64,000 nucleotides of DNA, taken from assembly GCA_024663395.1 (NCBI GenBank), contig JANFAH010000002.1:1178001-1242000 (forward strand), written 5' to 3'. The position numbers were made by a program, and so were the translations under genes. This DNA comes from Pisolithus tinctorius. Taxonomy: Eukaryota > Basidiomycota > Agaricomycetes > Boletales > Pisolithaceae. The first letter of the stretch is position 1; each line of letters starts with the position of its first letter. Shown one piece after another: positions 1 through 12,279 of this stretch. The notes beneath the pieces were generated by a model that saw only the letters and a program-made list of their open reading frames with translations, was not told the DNA's origin and searched no databases.

Positions 1-179
1 ATGGAGACCAGGACAGATGGACTGGGGACAAGACCAGGCAGAGCTTAACCAAAATGACAGACACTGCAAAGCAGTGCCTACCATGCTAGACCAACTGGAG
101 ATATGGGATTGGCGAGGCTGAGGCCAGACTGAGCAAGCACAAGGCTGAGTCCAGCCAGGGTCGAGGCACAACTATGACA
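1..179 (-). repeat. Chromovirus LTR fragment (5' end of LTR, minus strand)
   Basis: On the minus strand this reads like the start of the LTRs at 38968 and 45993. It shares the TGTCATAGT terminus, the CTCCAGTTGGTCTAGC block and the CACTGCTTTGCAGTGTCTG block. It runs off the left edge, so the rest of the LTR or element is unseen. Its terminus at 175-179 abuts the next repeat. Confidence 0.8.
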
Positions 180-1227
180 GACAGATGGATGGTGTTTCCA
201 GATAGGGAACTATTAATTCCAGAATTGAAGGGCATGAGTCAAGCATCAAAGGGGGCTAAGGCATTGGGGGTCTGTGGGGCAATGGGAGCATAAGCAATCG
301 CATCTCACACCCTTTCATCCTCTCAGCAAAGTTAACACAAGCTTCATGGATGGGGCTCTGATGGAGGAGGAGGAGAAGGGGGGATGTCTTCTGCTGGATC
401 TTGCAGTAAGAAGGCAAGACACACATCATACTCATCATGGATGTGATCAGGGAGGCTGGAGAACAGTAGACTATGCTGCAGCTGTCGCAATGCAGGAAGG
501 ATGATGGACAAGATTGGAATAAAAATGGTGCAGGGACCAGGGAGGAATGATCCATATGCTTCATCAACTGGGGAGACCAAAATGACCACACAAGACCTTT
601 CTAACCAAGTGACAGACCTGAGGCAACCAAAGACCATCCTTCTGGAAGTCATGCTGACAAGGAGAACATGCTGACCAAGCTGCATGGGATGGGATGGGGC
701 TGACAATGATGGGATGAACCAGGGGGCTTCAGGACAGAAGCTGGTGGGAATGCCTGGCAGATATACATAGCCACTGTCTCTGGCAAATGAGACAAGTGAG
801 ATGATCAATGAAGAGGTGGCCATGATTGATGGACTTAGCAAAATGAGTGTCTGATGGATGGAGTGCTGTAGAAATGCATAGGGTGTGAGGATCCTCTCCA
901 AATCTGGAAGGCAGAATCGCATGGCTGAGCACTTTAAGTGAGTGTGAGAACAGAGTCAATATCTTTGGAAATGGTGGAGATACAATGAAAACTGGAATGC
1001 CATGCATGGGTGCTAAAAACCTTTAATGTGTGCTTAACTTGCTTCCTCTTTTCTCTTTAGCACTGACAACTTGTTCTTGTGCAAAGGATGACTGTTAATG
1101 TCCAGCAGTCTTTCTACACATGAGGCCTTTAGTCTTCATCTGCATGGCATGGGCATTGCATGCAACTTGTCAACAAGTTAGGCAGAGTCAGCTGTAACCA
1201 TGTCCACAACACCTTTGGTGTGTGACA
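180..1227 (-). repeat. Dispersed LTR-like repeat R1, copy A (partial)
   Basis: One of four copies of a repeat that reads TGTCACACACC at one end. Others are at 16054-17912, 26299-29057 and 48639-49562. The terminus lies at 1223-1227. Long reading frames here are shared by all copies but look like no known protein, and the copies differ mainly by CG/TG/CA changes. The strand is that of the TATATAA promoter-like box seen in full copies. This copy begins at the junction with the chromovirus LTR. Confidence 0.75.
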
Positions 1228-2055
1228 CTGGTTCCCAGCCCAACAACATTCGCATTGCCTGGTGGCAATTTCCCTGGTCCTCATCAACCTATGGACCTTT
1301 CAGATGCTCCTGCATCATTCAGCTCCACATCAATACTGCTGGCTAGATCCCCATCACTGGTTCCAATCCTGTTGTTGCATTCAGAGCTTTTTGCAGTCTC
1401 CCAGCAGTTCACTGTACAGCCAGGAGTTGATACTCCACACACCAAGCATAAGTCCAGAAGTTCCTACACAACCATAGCTAAACATGTCTACCAGTTCAAA
1501 TGTCAAGGTGGATCTCCAGTATCATGGCTAGGAGTGGGGTGCATCAGCCAGACATCAATGCTGCACACAATGCCAATCTGATCACTGCATATAGGTATTA
1601 TGTGCATACCCTGGTGGATGCAACCAGGGTATGGTGATCACATGTTGAGTGGCATGCCATGCTTACCAGATTCTGGCAACAGTTAGCAGATCTTTGGGAG
1701 GAAGAGCTGGCAGTTGTAGGCTACTGTCTTAAACCAGACCAGCTTTAATTTGTATATTTAACTCATTTCAATGAACTTTATGTTGAATGGAATTGGAGAA
1801 GTGCACAAATTGGCCAGATTGGTTTGTGACAGTGGGTTACGGTACATGGTAGCTATGGGGGCTGGTAATTCACCAGCGATTCTTGCACTGTGCACTATAT
1901 ATGTTTGTTGCAAGTCTATGGGAAACCATTAGGTACCAGCCTCAATTCTACCTTTGCCTCCTCATGGTTGGAGTAGGATAATTATCATCTGGCCGCTGTG
2001 GGGGCCTATGATTCTGCTCTGGGTGACGAGCCACACCATCCTCTTCTGCTTGATC
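1228..2055. other. Unassigned interval, no supportable gene
   Basis: About 830 bases between repeat R1 copy A and a solo LTR. The plus strand has several stop-interrupted frames with a coding look, for example around 1560-1740, but no recognisable motif. It may be the remains of a degraded element. I see no RNA gene or terminal repeat. Confidence 0.4.
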
Positions 2056-2932
2056 TGTCATATCCATGACTCTCGGACTTGGTCCCAGTCCAGTCTGAAC
2101 CCCTAGCCCCTATCTCCGGTCAAGTCTGGTCCTAGTCTGGCCTAGAAAACCCAACTCCAGCCTAAATAACTTGAGTCCAGTGCTTTACCCCTATCTCCGG
2201 TCCATTTCGGCCTCCCAGCCTTGTGCTGCTCCACCCCGGTCCTCCTAGGTCTATGTCTGGGTCACCCAGACATAACTCCGGTCTGTTTCCCTTTGTTTAT
2301 ACTATATTTAGTCTAGCCCATTCATCTGACTTTGCTTACTGTACAAACCTGTGTCTGACCCCAGTTATGCCAGTCACCTGGACTTTAGCTATTAGCCTTG
2401 GCACAGCCACTATGGCTGTCCTCCTCTTGCTAATCATCTTTCTAATAGCTTATCAACAAGTCTGGCTTCATGTTTACTCTGGACTGGCCTCATGTATTTA
2501 ACCCCTGTACATACTTTGTAGCACCCTCAGTCAGATTATCAACTTAGTATTACCCTCAACTCTGTATTACCCCTTGATCTACTCTATAGCTAAGGCTGAG
2601 CCTTAAGCTATCCCCAGCCCCTGTCCTGGACCTCTCCCTGGCTTGCATAAGGGTACAGCACATAAGCTGAGACCAAGGGAGGTAGATCCAACCCCAGACC
2701 AGCTTCCCCCTGTGTGTGCTCCAACACTGGTCGGTTTCCCATGCTACCGGTCTTGTTCCCATGCTCCTGGCCTTAAGTCCGGTCCTCCAGACTTAGCCCC
2801 TAACCTCTGGCCTCAACTCCAGTCCAACCGGACTTGGCCCCTGTCTCCCAGCCTTGACTTTGGTTGGTCAGACTTAGCCCCTGTCACCTGGTCTTGAAGC
2901 CTGGTCACCCGAGGGTAAACCCATACTTGACA
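2056..2932 (-). mobile_element. Solo LTR, family L2, with 5-bp target duplication
   Basis: 877 bp bounded by TGTCA and TGACA and flanked on both sides by TGATC (2051-2055 and 2933-2937). The same LTR occurs in inverse orientation at 28121-29022, also with its own 5-bp duplication. No internal coding region is attached, so this is a solo LTR left by LTR-LTR recombination. The minus strand assignment is relative to the 28121 copy; the true sense strand is unknown. Confidence 0.92.
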
Positions 2933-3149
2933 TGATCCAACAATCTATCTTCCCTGTCCATCACATGGCCTCTCCAAGGTCATGTTAGGGTTACCAGTAA
3001 AAAATCTGACCAGCTCTGACATACCATCTATCCATTGCCATTTGGTGGAAGGTTTTGTGGGAGGAGCTGGTTCCTCCTCCAAGTGATGTCTGTAGTTGGA
3101 GCCATCAATGGAATTTACTTAATGTGTGATCAGTTATGTATATCCAAAT

Positions 3150-4641
3150 TGATCATGACCTCACCTTCCATCCAGGGTCTGTTCCCTTTGGCTTTGTCTG
3201 ACCAGCATTGGTGTTTGGAGACTGGCTCCTCCAGAGAACCATCCTGAGATCTCCACCTTCAGAACTGGAAGACATCTTCTGGGTGCTCCTGCTGTCACTC
3301 CTTCCAGAACTCCAAGGTTTCGATTAGTTCATGATGTGTCAGCCTGGTGGGCTCTTTGAATGGGATGTTGGGAGGAAGATACTTGGAAGACACGTAGGAT
3401 GCCTGGTTGTCAGCTATTGCAGCCCCAAGTACACTGGCATTTGTCTTCCCACAAGCCAAGCCTGTGTTTAGATGTTAGTAACTCATTGACCATGGAAATT
3501 GGCACATACAATAATGGCCAGTTACAAACACCCTCATGATGTCCTTTAATTCCAGTGTCTGTAAGTCCAAGAGATTTGGAAGAACAGGTGTGCCATTGTC
3601 ATTGGTGCACAGGGAGAATTGAGACCACTTTTTTTCCTTTCTGTGCTTTTACTGTGGTTTGACTGGCCTCATCCTCTCCACTGCCATCCTCCATACCATT
3701 GGCCCTAAAGGCCTTCTTTGCATAGGCTGACCACTTTCCATGAAGGTCTTCCCAATCTGAATAGAGCTCTCCATTGCCCAGCTTGTCATTGAAGTCATTC
3801 CTACACCAGTCAGATATGGTGAAGCCTGTCAGGAAAGCACTCACACTCCAACCATCACTTTGCCATCATTATCCATCCACGCCAACAAGATCACCACTCT
3901 CATCCCACACTGCTTCCACATGTCATATGCAAGCTGTTTTGCATACTTTCAGCCCTTACTTGTTGCAGCCCTGCATTTAAGTTAGTATTGCCCATGGGAG
4001 AACTTGGATGCTTACTCTGCCTGGGCTTTGGGTGGCAGCTTTCTCTCATTCCACTTTTTTGCTAAATGGGCTGCCTGGTCCAATTCAGCCTTGGTCAACA
4101 ACTGGACTACCTTCTGAATGGCTGGCTGATGGTGTTTGATCATAGCCAACATCCTGGGCTGTATTCCAGCCTTCACAAGTACTTGCTGGATATCCTTCTT
4201 ATGCTGCAGCTTGATCACCATTAGGGCTGTCCATTTGGAGCCATACTTGACCAAGGCCTTCTGTGCCTGGGACCAACTGTTGTTATACATCCAGTTCTTG
4301 ATGGCCTGTAAAATATACTTAACATGACTGCAAGCACATCAATACTGTCAAGCTTACTGTCCATTTTCTATTCCATTGATTTTGTTTGAGGCTCTTGTTG
4401 GCATCCAGCTGCTTGATTTTGTTCTGCATGCCCTCCACCAGTGAGGCCCTTTTGTTTTGTCAGCTTCCTTCCAATTCTTTAGACCATCTTGGAGGATTTG
4501 AAGTTCATCCAGTCTCAGCTTTCCAGGTGCAGATTTTGCTGTCTCTGTGCTATCCAAGCTAGATTCCTCATCAGAGGAAAAGCCCTCCTCATCTGAGGTA
4601 TTAACACAATCACAATTAGTACTGTGATCACTGCTGGCCAT
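3150..4641 (-). pseudogene. Decayed multi-exon gene of an uncharacterised expanded agaricomycete family
   Basis: The minus strand starts at 4641 with an acidic Ser/Asp/Glu-rich N-terminus. A Lys/Trp-rich helical segment follows (about 4012-4290), then a block reading MWKQCGMRV (about 3880-3920). After a GTGAGT donor come FNDKLGNGELYSDWEDL (about 3760-3810) and SKYLPPNIPFKEPTR (about 3340-3400). From memory this order resembles an uncharacterised protein family abundant next to transposons in mushroom genomes; I know no function. A one-base frame change near 4450-4460 breaks the reading frame, so I call it a pseudogene. Intron limits are only partly visible. The giant inverted-repeat element inserted 97 bp upstream of the start. 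Confidence 0.6.
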
Positions 4642-5334
4642 TCTGAATGTTGGAGAAGGTGCTGGGGTTGGTTAGTTGCAGGTAATGTTACCCTCTGTTG
4701 AAAGAAAATTTGGAGTCCATTCCTCATAGTTACCATCCACTTCAGGTAACCCATTTTCATAAGCATTTAGGCTGAAGTTTTTCTCCAAATCATCCAAGCT
4801 AAAAGCCACTCAGACCAGGTCATCCCAGGGACATCTGGCCATGTCCCAGGGCTATTTACAGTTTGCAGGACCTGGGATGTCCCATAATCCCAGCCCTTTG
4901 GTAATATATTTTGGGCTGTCCCATGACTGCCTTAGGTGTCAGGGGTCCTCAGCTCAAAAAGGTGCAGTTCATATTCACATTGAAATGCCACTTCTGATCA
5001 GAAAAACATACATAGCTGTCATGATCATCCAGGATGATGAGCACACCTGTCAAAGTGGGGGGATATGTGAGAGTCACTGCCATTCCAAAACCATGTAATA
5101 CAAATTATGTATTATGCACAGATTTGAAGAATACTGGGCAATCAGTGTGTTTGTGTGTGGTGTCATTTCCAGCCTCATACAATGCCTATGGCAGTGAGAA
5201 TTGAATTATTGTAATGAATGTTAATGGATTCAGACCTCTCCCATGAGTGCCTATGTATGTAAGTCCCCTGTTTTACTGCAACAGTGCTCCTTACTAAGAT
5301 CATACATACTAGATGCATCTCAGCCCCCCTCTCT

Positions 5335-5990
5335 GAAGGCCAGTGGAATGTCCCATGATAGCTTTGGAGGCCACTGTGGGATGTCCCACTCCCCTCTCTG
5401 GAGGCCAGTGGGATGTCCCATGATAGCTTCAGAAACTACTGTGGGACATCCCATCCCCCTCTCTGGAGGCCATTTGGATGTCCCATGATAGCTTCAGTGG
5501 CTACCATGGGACACCCCACCTCCCTCCCTCAAGGCTGATGGGATGTCCCATGATAGCTTTAGAGGCTACTGTGGGACATCCCACCCCCCTCCCTGGAGAC
5601 CAATGGGATGTCCCATGATAGCTTCAGAGGCTACTGTGGGACATCCCACCCCCCTCCCTGGAGACCAATGGGATGTCCCATGATAGCTTTAGAGGCTACT
5701 GTGGGACATCCCACTCCCCTCCCTGGAGATCAATGGGATGTCCCATGATAGCTTCAGAGGCTACTGTGGGACATCCCACTCCCCTCTCTGGAGGCCAGTG
5801 GGATGTCCCATGGTAGCTTCAGAGGCTACCATGGGACATCCCATCCCCCTCTCTGGAGCCCAGTGGGATGTCCCATGATAGCTTCAGAGGCTACCATGGG
5901 ACATCCCACTCCCCTCTCTGGAGACCAATGGGATGTCCCATGATAGCTTTGAAGGCTGCAGGCATGTCAGTCAATCCCCTTTGGAGACCC
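5335..5990 (+). repeat. ~60-bp minisatellite with GGGATGTCCC palindromes (left arm)
   Basis: About ten units, each carrying TGGGATGTCCCA, then GATAGCTTCAGAGGCTAC, then the complementary TGGGACATCCCA and a CCCCTCTCTGGAG spacer. Each unit can therefore fold back on itself. The inverse array is at about 8380-8745 in the other arm. Confidence 0.9.
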
Positions 5991-6394
5991 ATTAAGTCTG
6001 TTTATTTCTACAGGTTTACAGTATATACCTATGAGATCTCAATGGGTTGGGTATACCCAGCTGCTGCCATGGAAAGTGTTTTCTCCAGTACTATGCCTAG
6101 GGACTCTGGGGCAGCCATTAATTTCTCCTGGCATGGTGCTGATCATAAGTGTTTTGTGTTTTCCTCATGCAATTTTCCACTTGCTGATAAGATAAGCATA
6201 CCATCATGATTGCACAATCAGGAGCTATAACTTTGATTATGATGACATCACTCCATTATCACTTGCTGGGGTGTTAACACCTACTAGTGCTAGTTGTAGT
6301 AGTTGGTAGTGCGGAATAGTGTAGGCTATGCTACACTTTGGTAGTGTGCATTTTTGGCTACTGTCAACTACGAAAAGTGTAGGGTCGAGCCAGA

Positions 6395-6720
6395 GTGCGA
6401 AGGTCACATGACATGACAGATCACGTGATTCACTCACATGATAGATGATGTAATTGTCACGTGATCCAAGGTATTGCCAATCCCCCTCCAATGAAGTCAC
6501 ATGACTGGTGGTCACCTGAGACATCACTGTCCCAGTCCTGTGATCTGTGGTCATGTGACAATTTGTCATGAAGTTGCATAGTGGCACCACATGACTTGGT
6601 GCCTCAGGTCATGGCAGTGGTCTGTCATGTGCATATCTAGGTCACGTGACCTCACATGATTGCATCCACACCTGTGGTCATGTGGTCATGCGAACCCTGA
6701 GTCACATGACTGCACCTACC
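6395..6720 (+). promoter_or_regulatory. Cluster of TCACGTGA-like palindromes (left arm)
   Basis: More than ten 6-8 bp sites of the form CACGTG, CACATG or CATGTG, often extended to TCACGTGA or TCACATGA, in about 320 bp. CACGTG is the E-box bound by bHLH proteins. Here the array could equally serve transposase binding; no binding evidence is available. Confidence 0.6.
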
Positions 6721-7348
6721 TTGCAACTGGCACTATGTACCTAGCACATGACTAACTTGCCCCTAATGCTAAGTGTGGCTGTGCTTCAACATGAATCATG
6801 TCACCACTCATTCAATTCTTGACATATGCATCTGTTGCAGGTGGGATGGTCTAGGGGGTATTCACAACATGTTGAAGTATTATCCAATCAAAGTCACTGG
6901 TTAATGAGATATAAGGGGAATGGAAAAAGCGAAAGAACATCACAGCATGCATCTCACACATAGTTTATGCAATGCTTAATACCTGGGCACCTCTAATCAA
7001 TCAGTCCATTAGAGATTTATAGCTTTGAGATGGCCAATAAGCCATTGACCATTGTGTGCATTTCGCATTTTTGACACTTTTAGTTGCAGAAATCACTAGG
7101 CACCTGCTGCTATTATGGCAGGGCATGCCATCCCATGTGCCAGGTGAATTGGTGTAAGTGTGGCAGCACTGTGGAGGCTGCAATGCAATGTTTTAGATAT
7201 GTTTTGTAAATCTCCACTATTTTATTTGCGCTTTTTGGAGTTTTCCCACACATCTGGGAAGTGTAATTTGTGTGCTGTTCATTCAATTCCTGATGGATTG
7301 ACTTGATACTTTCTACATAGGTAGCTAGGGACATGGGGCATGCATCCA

Positions 7349-9327
7349 AGGTATTAAGCATTGCATAAACTATGTGTGAGATGCATGCTGTGATGTTCTT
7401 TCGCTTTTTCCATTCCCCTTATATCTCATTAACCAGTGACTTTGATTGGATAATACTTCAACATGTTGTGAATACCCCCTAGACCATCCCACCTGCAAAA
7501 TCACAGATGCATATGTCAAGAATTGAATGAGTGGTGACATGATTCATGTTGAAGCACAGCCACACTTAGCATTAGGGGCAAGTTAGTCATGTGCTTGGTA
7601 CATAGTGCCAGTTGCAAGGTAGGTGCAGTCACGTGGTGTCACGTGACTGCTGGGACCACGTGATCGGCCCCTCCCATGACCTAAGGCATCGTATCATGTG
7701 ATCACCAATTGATCTCAGGATGTGACTATTAGGTGCACGTGACTGAGCAATGTCGTGACCTGGGGCACCAAGTCACGTGACTCACAGTCACATGATTCAA
7801 CCTCACGTGAACTACTGTCACATGACCTGGGTCATGGGTGCCGGAAAGGAGCATGTCACATGACTTCACCAGTGCTGCATTGGGAACACTTCAGGTCATG
7901 TGACTGTTACAGCATCGACCATGTGACTGTATCACGTGAGCGGTCTCGTCACGTGATTCAGCATCATGTGACTTCTGCCCTCTGACTTGTACTACACTTT
8001 TTGTAGTCAGCAACAGTCAAAAATGCAAACTACCAAAGTGTAGCATAGCCTATACTAGCAGTACTACCAACTACTACAACTAGCACTAGTAGGTGTTAAT
8101 ACCCCAGCAAGTGATAATGCAGCAATGTCATCATAATGAAAGTTGTAGCTCCTAATTTTGACATCATGATGGTATGCTTATCTTATCAGCAAGTGGAAAA
8201 TTGCATGAGGAAAACACAAAACACTTATGATCAGCACCATGCCAGGAGAAATCAATGTCTGCCCTGGAGTCCCAGCTGGGTATACCCAACCTGTTTAGAC
8301 CTCATAAGTATATAAACCTATGGAAATATATAGACTTAATGGGTCTCCAAAGGGGATTGACTGAAGTGCCTGCAGACTCTCAAAGCTATCATGGGACATC
8401 CAATTGGTATCCAGAGAGGGGAGTGGGATGTCCCATGGTAGCCTCTGAAGCTATCATGGGACATCCCAATGGCCTCCAGAGAGGGGGATGGGATGTCCCA
8501 CAGTAGCCTCTGAAGCTGTCATGGGACATCCCATTGGTCTCCAGGGAGGGGGGTGGGATGTCCCACAGTAGCCTCTAAAGCTATCATGGGACATCCCTAT
8601 GGCCTCCAGAGAGGGGGATGGTATGTCCCACAGTAGCCTCTGAAGCTATCATGGGACATCCCATCAGCCTCCAGGGAGGGGGGTGGGATATCCCATCATA
8701 GCCTCTGAAGCTATCATGGGACATCCCACTGGCCTTCAGGGAGGAGGGCTGAGATGCATGTAGTATGATCTTATCAAGGAGCACTCTTGCAGTCAACAAG
8801 GGAACTTACATACATAGGCACTCATAGGAGAGGTCTGAATCCATTAAAATTCATTACAATAATGCAATGCTCACTGCCATAGGCATTGTATGAGTTCTGG
8901 AAATGACACCACACACAAACATACTGATTGCCCAGTATTCTTCAAATCTGTGCATAACAAGTTGTATTACATGGTTTTGGAATGGCAGTGACTCTCACAT
9001 ATCCCCCCACTTTGACAGGTGTGCTCATCATCCTGGATGATCATGACAGCTATGTATGTTTTTCTGATCAGAAGTGGCATTTCAATGTGAATATGAACTG
9101 CACCTTTTTGAGCTGAGGACCCCTGACACCTAAGGCAGTCATGGGACAGCCCAAAATATATTACCAAAGGGCTGGGATTATGGGACATCCCAGGTCCTGC
9201 AAACTGTAAATAGCCCTGGGACATGGCCAGATGTCCCTGGGATGACCTGGTCTGAGTGGCTTTTAGCTTGGATGATTTGGAGAAAAACTTCAGCCTAAAT
9301 GCTTATGAAAATGGGTTACCTGAAGTG
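7349..9327 (-). repeat. Right inverted arm of the giant-TIR element
   Basis: 1979 bp, inverse of the left arm. Long stretches are identical, including an 85-codon frame at 8967-9224 that matches 4841-5098 exactly. It holds fewer minisatellite units (about 8380-8745), and its CACGTG-like cluster (7628-7985) keeps more intact CG dinucleotides than the left arm. Confidence 0.9.
7628..7985 (-). promoter_or_regulatory. Cluster of TCACGTGA-like palindromes (right arm)
   Basis: Counterpart of the 6395-6720 cluster. Many sites still read CACGTG rather than CACATG, which supports the idea that the variants in the left arm arose by CG to CA/TG change from an original TCACGTGA repeat. Confidence 0.6.
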
Positions 9328-9607
9328 TTACCATCACCCATTCTTGAATAAAGTTCCAGGGGCTGAGTAATGTTCTGGTCATGATACATACCCATTGTTA
9401 GTATGGTCTTGTTCCAGTCAATCAGTACCATGGCCACACATGGTAAGCCAATTCATCTATCATCCAGTCTGCTACTATATATAGATAAAGTATAGTTTGA
9501 CTGACATTGATTCCAAGATCCAACTCAAATCATAGTTGTGCCAGGCATCACAATGAGGCATGTATGGCTGAGGCCTGCAGACATCCTGCAAGGACTTGAT
9601 ACTAGAC

Positions 9608-12050
9608 ATGGGCAAGTCACAAATCACCCAAGCTGCAGCAGCCACCCCAGTAACCCATGTCACTTGGAAAAAGGTGAAAACAACCAGGGGATCCAAAGAA
9701 AAGATGGTCAAGTTTACTCCAAGAAAGAAGGCAAGATATGCAACCAGCCAAAGCAATGAATCACCTACTAGGGCAGGATCTTCAAGCATCCAGGAACCCA
9801 ATTTAGTCCAGGGTAATGATGCTGACCTATATTGCTACATGGATGATGCATCACCACCAAGGACATCAAAAATTCCAAAAAGCCAGGTGTGCATTATCAA
9901 ACATCCCAGTGCTGGCAATGTGTGCCTTATGGTATTACAGAACAGTTATCTGGAAGAGTGGCTGCCCTATAGGAGTAGATACTTGTCTGTGCTCCTGGAC
10001 ATGGAGGCCCCACCCAATGTCATGGCTTGTTTTGTGTGTAAAGCAGAAGGGGCACCATATAGATGCATGGACTGTGTGCATCACCCATTGTCTTGTAAAA
10101 CATGTTGCATTGAGCAACACAAGCTCAGACCATTCCATTGGGTACAAAAATGGAATGGAAGATTCTTTGAAGACTTCACTCTATGGCTGATGAGTTCTGG
10201 TTTCAACCCATCATCTGTGATGACTGATATTGTAGGTTGGTTTGGTGCTACACTTGGGCTGTGCCAGAGCACCATGCCCAGCAGGAGAAGGTTCTTGGGA
10301 GGATGCTGCCAGCCATGTAGATGATGAGTGGGAGGACATTGAGGAGAGTCAACAAGCAGCACATCTCAACCCACCAGATGATAGAAACTATCTGACAGTT
10401 GTGGACACTGGCAGCATGCACTTTTGCAATGTGCAGTATTGCAACTGCCCAGGTCTGAGGATTCACATCTTCAGCTTACCATGGCCAGCCTATTCCCAGC
10501 TACAACTAAGGCACCAAGGACAGCTTTCACTTTCCAGGTGCTGGATGACTTCATCAGGGAAAATGTTGAATGTGGAACCTCCACCATGAACTATTATAGC
10601 AAACTTCAGAGAGTCACCTCAAGCACATTTCCTCACCTAGTGCTGGTGAGTGTGATCACCCCTGGCCTACCATATGCCACATCACTCATGCTGGTCAAAG
10701 AATAGGTATAGGGAATTGCTCAGGGTGTTGAGAATGTAGAGGCTCCTAAAGCTGTTGAAATGGCAGGGATTCCATCAACAGTCACCTGATCCCTGGGCTG
10801 GTGAACTTGTCCTCTTCTGCCCTGCCTGTCCCCAGCCAGGGATCAATGTACCAGATCAGGATATCGATCTCTCTGAGTCCATATTCTATTCATTATTGCA
10901 AAGGCATTGTTAGCCTGACTTGTGTAGCTGGCAGTTTGCTAGGAACTTTGTGATGGATGGCAACTTCAAGGCTGAGCATATGCTGCCCAAGAATGCTGCC
11001 AAAGAGGTCTGGCTCATGGATGGAAATGGCTTCATGGTCACATCGGCTCCATACAAGGAATATTTGACTGGGACCATAAATCAAATAGAAGTTGGTGTGC
11101 CATGATCTCTCCAAAGGCACTGGACTGATTGCATCATGCAGAAATCTGACTGCAATAACCACTGGGCTGTTAATCAAGCAAATGTACAAAGGAATAAGTT
11201 GGAATCAACCAGGATTGGTGGATGTGCCTGTGTGAGGCATGGCTGTTTTGTACCTCATGCAATGGTCAACTTTCAGAAGGGAGAGCAGTATGCACCAATT
11301 CATAGTCCCTGGTCATGACTAACAATATAGCAGGCAGGTCAATATGGATTATGCTCTGGTCCATGCCATGCACCATGGATTGGACCCCCAGCAACTGGTC
11401 ATAACCTTTTATGACATCAATTGTCTGTATAGCAAGAACTTGGCCTGCTGGCTTGAGGAAAATAGATATCTCTCTCTGCCTTCTGGATTACAGATTCAGC
11501 CCAGCATTGGACTATGGCATGTCCATGGCCATCAGACAGAGTGCTTTGCCAGATATGCTCCAAACTTTATTCTGGGTGCTGGCCAGGTGGATGGTGAAAT
11601 CATGGAGACCCTCTGGTCTTCTCTCAACATAATCTCACCATCAGCCTGGGGAATGGTGACAGCACATCGTCAGGAGTTGATGGACTTCCAAATGAATGAT
11701 AGTAACTTCCTCAAAATGATATGCATGCATATGTCATCACAGTACCTGGTTGACCACCACTTGATTACTTGCACATAGCATTGGTATTGAAATGGAAGTT
11801 CAAGGTTGCCAAGCAGTCATTAGCAACAATCCAAGATAAATTCAACAAGTTGGATAGCAAGGTACCAGATGGCTTGCATCAGTTATGGGTGGAACAAGAA
11901 CTTGTGGTGCAGTCATGCCAGCGGAATACTCTGCAGGCCATGGACATATATGAAGTCCAGCTGGAGAAGGGTAAGGGGGCCAACTGTATCATCTGTCCCA
12001 TAACTTACATACATCATGGTAGCACCCACCATGAAAGCCATTGAGATTGA
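9608..12050 (+). pseudogene. KDZ-type transposase (CxC cysteine-cluster), decayed
   Basis: Plus-strand pieces in family order. A basic N-terminus starts at the ATG at 9608. The cysteine cluster comes next (CFVCKAEGAPYRCMDC, about 10030-10080), then CKTCCIEQHKLRPFHW, then HFCNVQYCNCPG (about 10420-10450). TAFTFQVLDDFIRENVEC follows (about 10530-10580), then CPACP (about 10820), then VMDGNFKAEHM (about 10950-10985). Later pieces are SAPYKEYL, NNHWAVNQANVQ, FYDINCLYSKNLACWL (11408-11455) and GQVDGEIMETLW (11582-11620). These match the Kyakuja-Dileera-Zisupton transposases of mushrooms, which are nuclear DNA-cutting enzymes. Frames change several times and stops occur (for example 10322-10324 and 11776-11778). 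Some breaks may be introns, but overall it looks inactive. No terminal repeats of its own were found. Confidence 0.85.
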
Positions 12051-12279
12051 CCTAATCCATAACAACCATTCATTCAGCAGCTCACATGGTTCAGCTACTT
12101 GGATTGCATGGGCATTAAAGGTTGAGCAGGCTCAAGTAGTGCTTGCTATGGATACATGACAGATGGATGCCAGGGCAACAGAGGCAGACCAGTTGTTGAT
12201 TTCATGCTGGCAAGACCAGTTGCAATCACAGATTGATGCACTAGTACATGGAGCAGCCCAGTTCATTGGAAATGACTGG

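Larger units (their letters stand above)
4738..6984 (+). repeat. Left inverted arm of the giant-TIR element
   Basis: 2247 bp, complementary to 7349-9327. From the outside in it holds a unique segment, a ~60-bp palindrome-bearing minisatellite (about 5335-5990), an AT-rich piece, a cluster of CACGTG-like sites (about 6395-6720) and a 250-bp inner segment. It is longer than the right arm mainly because it has more minisatellite units. Confidence 0.9.
4738..9327. mobile_element. Giant-TIR palindromic DNA element with 8-bp target duplication
   Basis: 4590 bp flanked by the direct repeat TTACCATC at 4730-4737 and 9328-9335. Termini are CACTTCAGGTAACCC and its complement. The left arm (4738-6984) and right arm (7349-9327) are inverted copies around a 364-bp spacer. 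No transposase is encoded; the only shared frame, 85 codons present identically in both arms, looks non-coding. Eight-bp duplications are known for hAT, P and KDZ (Zisupton) transposons. A decayed KDZ gene starts 280 bp to the right, so mobilisation in trans by a KDZ enzyme is a reasonable guess only. Confidence 0.9.

Noticed and set aside
4841..5098. 85-codon frame present identically on both arms (also 8967-9224)
   Set aside because: Identity is explained by the inverted arms; no motif and no start context, so not called as a gene.
7190..7230. 40-bp similarity between the spacer of the giant-TIR element and 32087-32125
   Set aside because: Too short and AT-rich to define a shared element on its own.
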